Part shown: positions 63,825 through 64,000 of the stretch, piece by piece | Layout: every line of letters starts with the position of its first letter | Numbering within the stretch: position 1 is the stretch's first letter | From: Hyphomonadaceae bacterium | GTDB taxonomy: Bacteria; Pseudomonadota; Alphaproteobacteria; Caulobacterales; Aquidulcibacteraceae | Length of the DNA: 64,000 nucleotides | NCBI GenBank assembly: GCA_016791365.1 | Contig: JAEUMT010000043.1 | Location: 45,840-109,839 of the forward strand | Direction: 5' to 3' | The notes under the pieces: model-generated | The model's input: only the letters and a program-made list of their open reading frames with translations | The model's database searches: none | Told to the model about the DNA's origin: nothing | Made by a program: the position numbers and the translations under genes

Positions 63825-64000
63825 GCGCTTTTGCCTTCATTCGCCAGCAAGGCTGCCGCCTCGATGGCCAGTAAATACGATGTCGCCCCAAAGCCGGCGA
63901 TGACGCCCTTTGCGGCTTGGCCCACTAACGAAACGTGACGGAATTCCTCACGCGCCGCGGGGTTGGAGAGGTGGGTCTCGATCACCGGAACGCCGATCGC
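63821..64000 (-). CDS. aroQ: 3-dehydroquinate dehydratase type II, C-terminal part (5' end outside window)
   Basis: The last 59 residues of type II dehydroquinase, third step of the shikimate pathway. [17 protein letters not shown] is the substrate-binding signature, followed by [17 protein letters not shown]. The start lies beyond 64000. The stop overlaps accB. Confidence 0.92.
   Translation of the reverse strand, partial: AIGVPVIETHLSNPAAREEFRHVSLVGQAAKGVIAGFGATSYLLAIEAAALLANEGKSA

Overview
The window is high-GC DNA from an alphaproteobacterium, most likely of the Caulobacterales (Caulobacteraceae or Hyphomonadaceae-like). That placement is inferred from alphaproteobacterial gene blocks: a 41-aa ORF, murA, DUF2948, UPF0262, a low-molecular-weight phosphatase, infA, maf, an RNase E/G gene and yacG (41.8-47.6 kb); erpA, dgt, SPOR, nagZ, scpA, scpB, tatA, tatB, tatC and serS (50.6-58.7 kb); and aroQ, accB and accC at the right edge. 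No rRNA, transposase, integrase or CRISPR array was found. One tRNA-Thr(GGT) lies at 39.4 kb.

Left part (1-15.4 kb) is accessory and envelope-oriented. It holds the 3' end of an RTX calcium-binding surface protein ending in seven exact 114-bp coding repeats, an M14 metallopeptidase, a WD40-like/caspase-fold protein, an HTTM-DCC fusion facing two uncharacterised membrane protein genes, then a second exported caspase-fold protein in operon with a lipoprotein GH24 lysozyme. A large exported protein of unknown function converges on the lysozyme. A decayed, frameshifted copy of the RTX repeat sits alone at 15.42-15.53 kb.

Directly beyond that relic (15.7-20.7 kb) is the most notable locus: four overlapping genes encoding a large sensor protein with a histidine-kinase-type ATPase domain, a stand-alone receiver, a receiver fused to a nucleoside phosphorylase/nucleosidase domain, and a small multi-pass membrane protein. 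The first three match the architecture of Detocs, a phosphorelay-based anti-phage system whose effector destroys ATP. The fourth gene is not part of the core set I know. The region looks lower in GC than its flanks in hand-counted samples.

From 20.7 to 39.3 kb are scattered metabolic and envelope genes: a PLP-dependent decarboxylase-like enzyme with a DsbA-fold isomerase, a CotH-like exported protein, a metallophosphoesterase with a propeller lipoprotein, ferredoxin-NADP reductase, cysteine synthase, an M28 peptidase, a four-gene zinc-ribbon/SHOCT/M48-like cluster, a GST, a TauE exporter and a 1477-aa mosaic with flagellar-hook-like repeats.

The right part (39.4-64 kb) is largely housekeeping: peptidoglycan precursor synthesis (MurA), translation initiation (IF-1), nucleotide hygiene (Maf, dGTPase), DNA repair (Xth), Fe-S insertion (ErpA), murein recycling (NagZ), chromosome condensation (ScpAB), Tat export, serine tRNA charging, N-end-rule tagging (Aat) and fatty acid synthesis (AccBC). 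Two departures from the usual order stand out: argS is absent between dgt and the SPOR gene, and serS is followed by a SUKH-family gene rather than surE/pcm. Starts were chosen by Shine-Dalgarno match and signal peptide position; uncertain ones are flagged in the entries.
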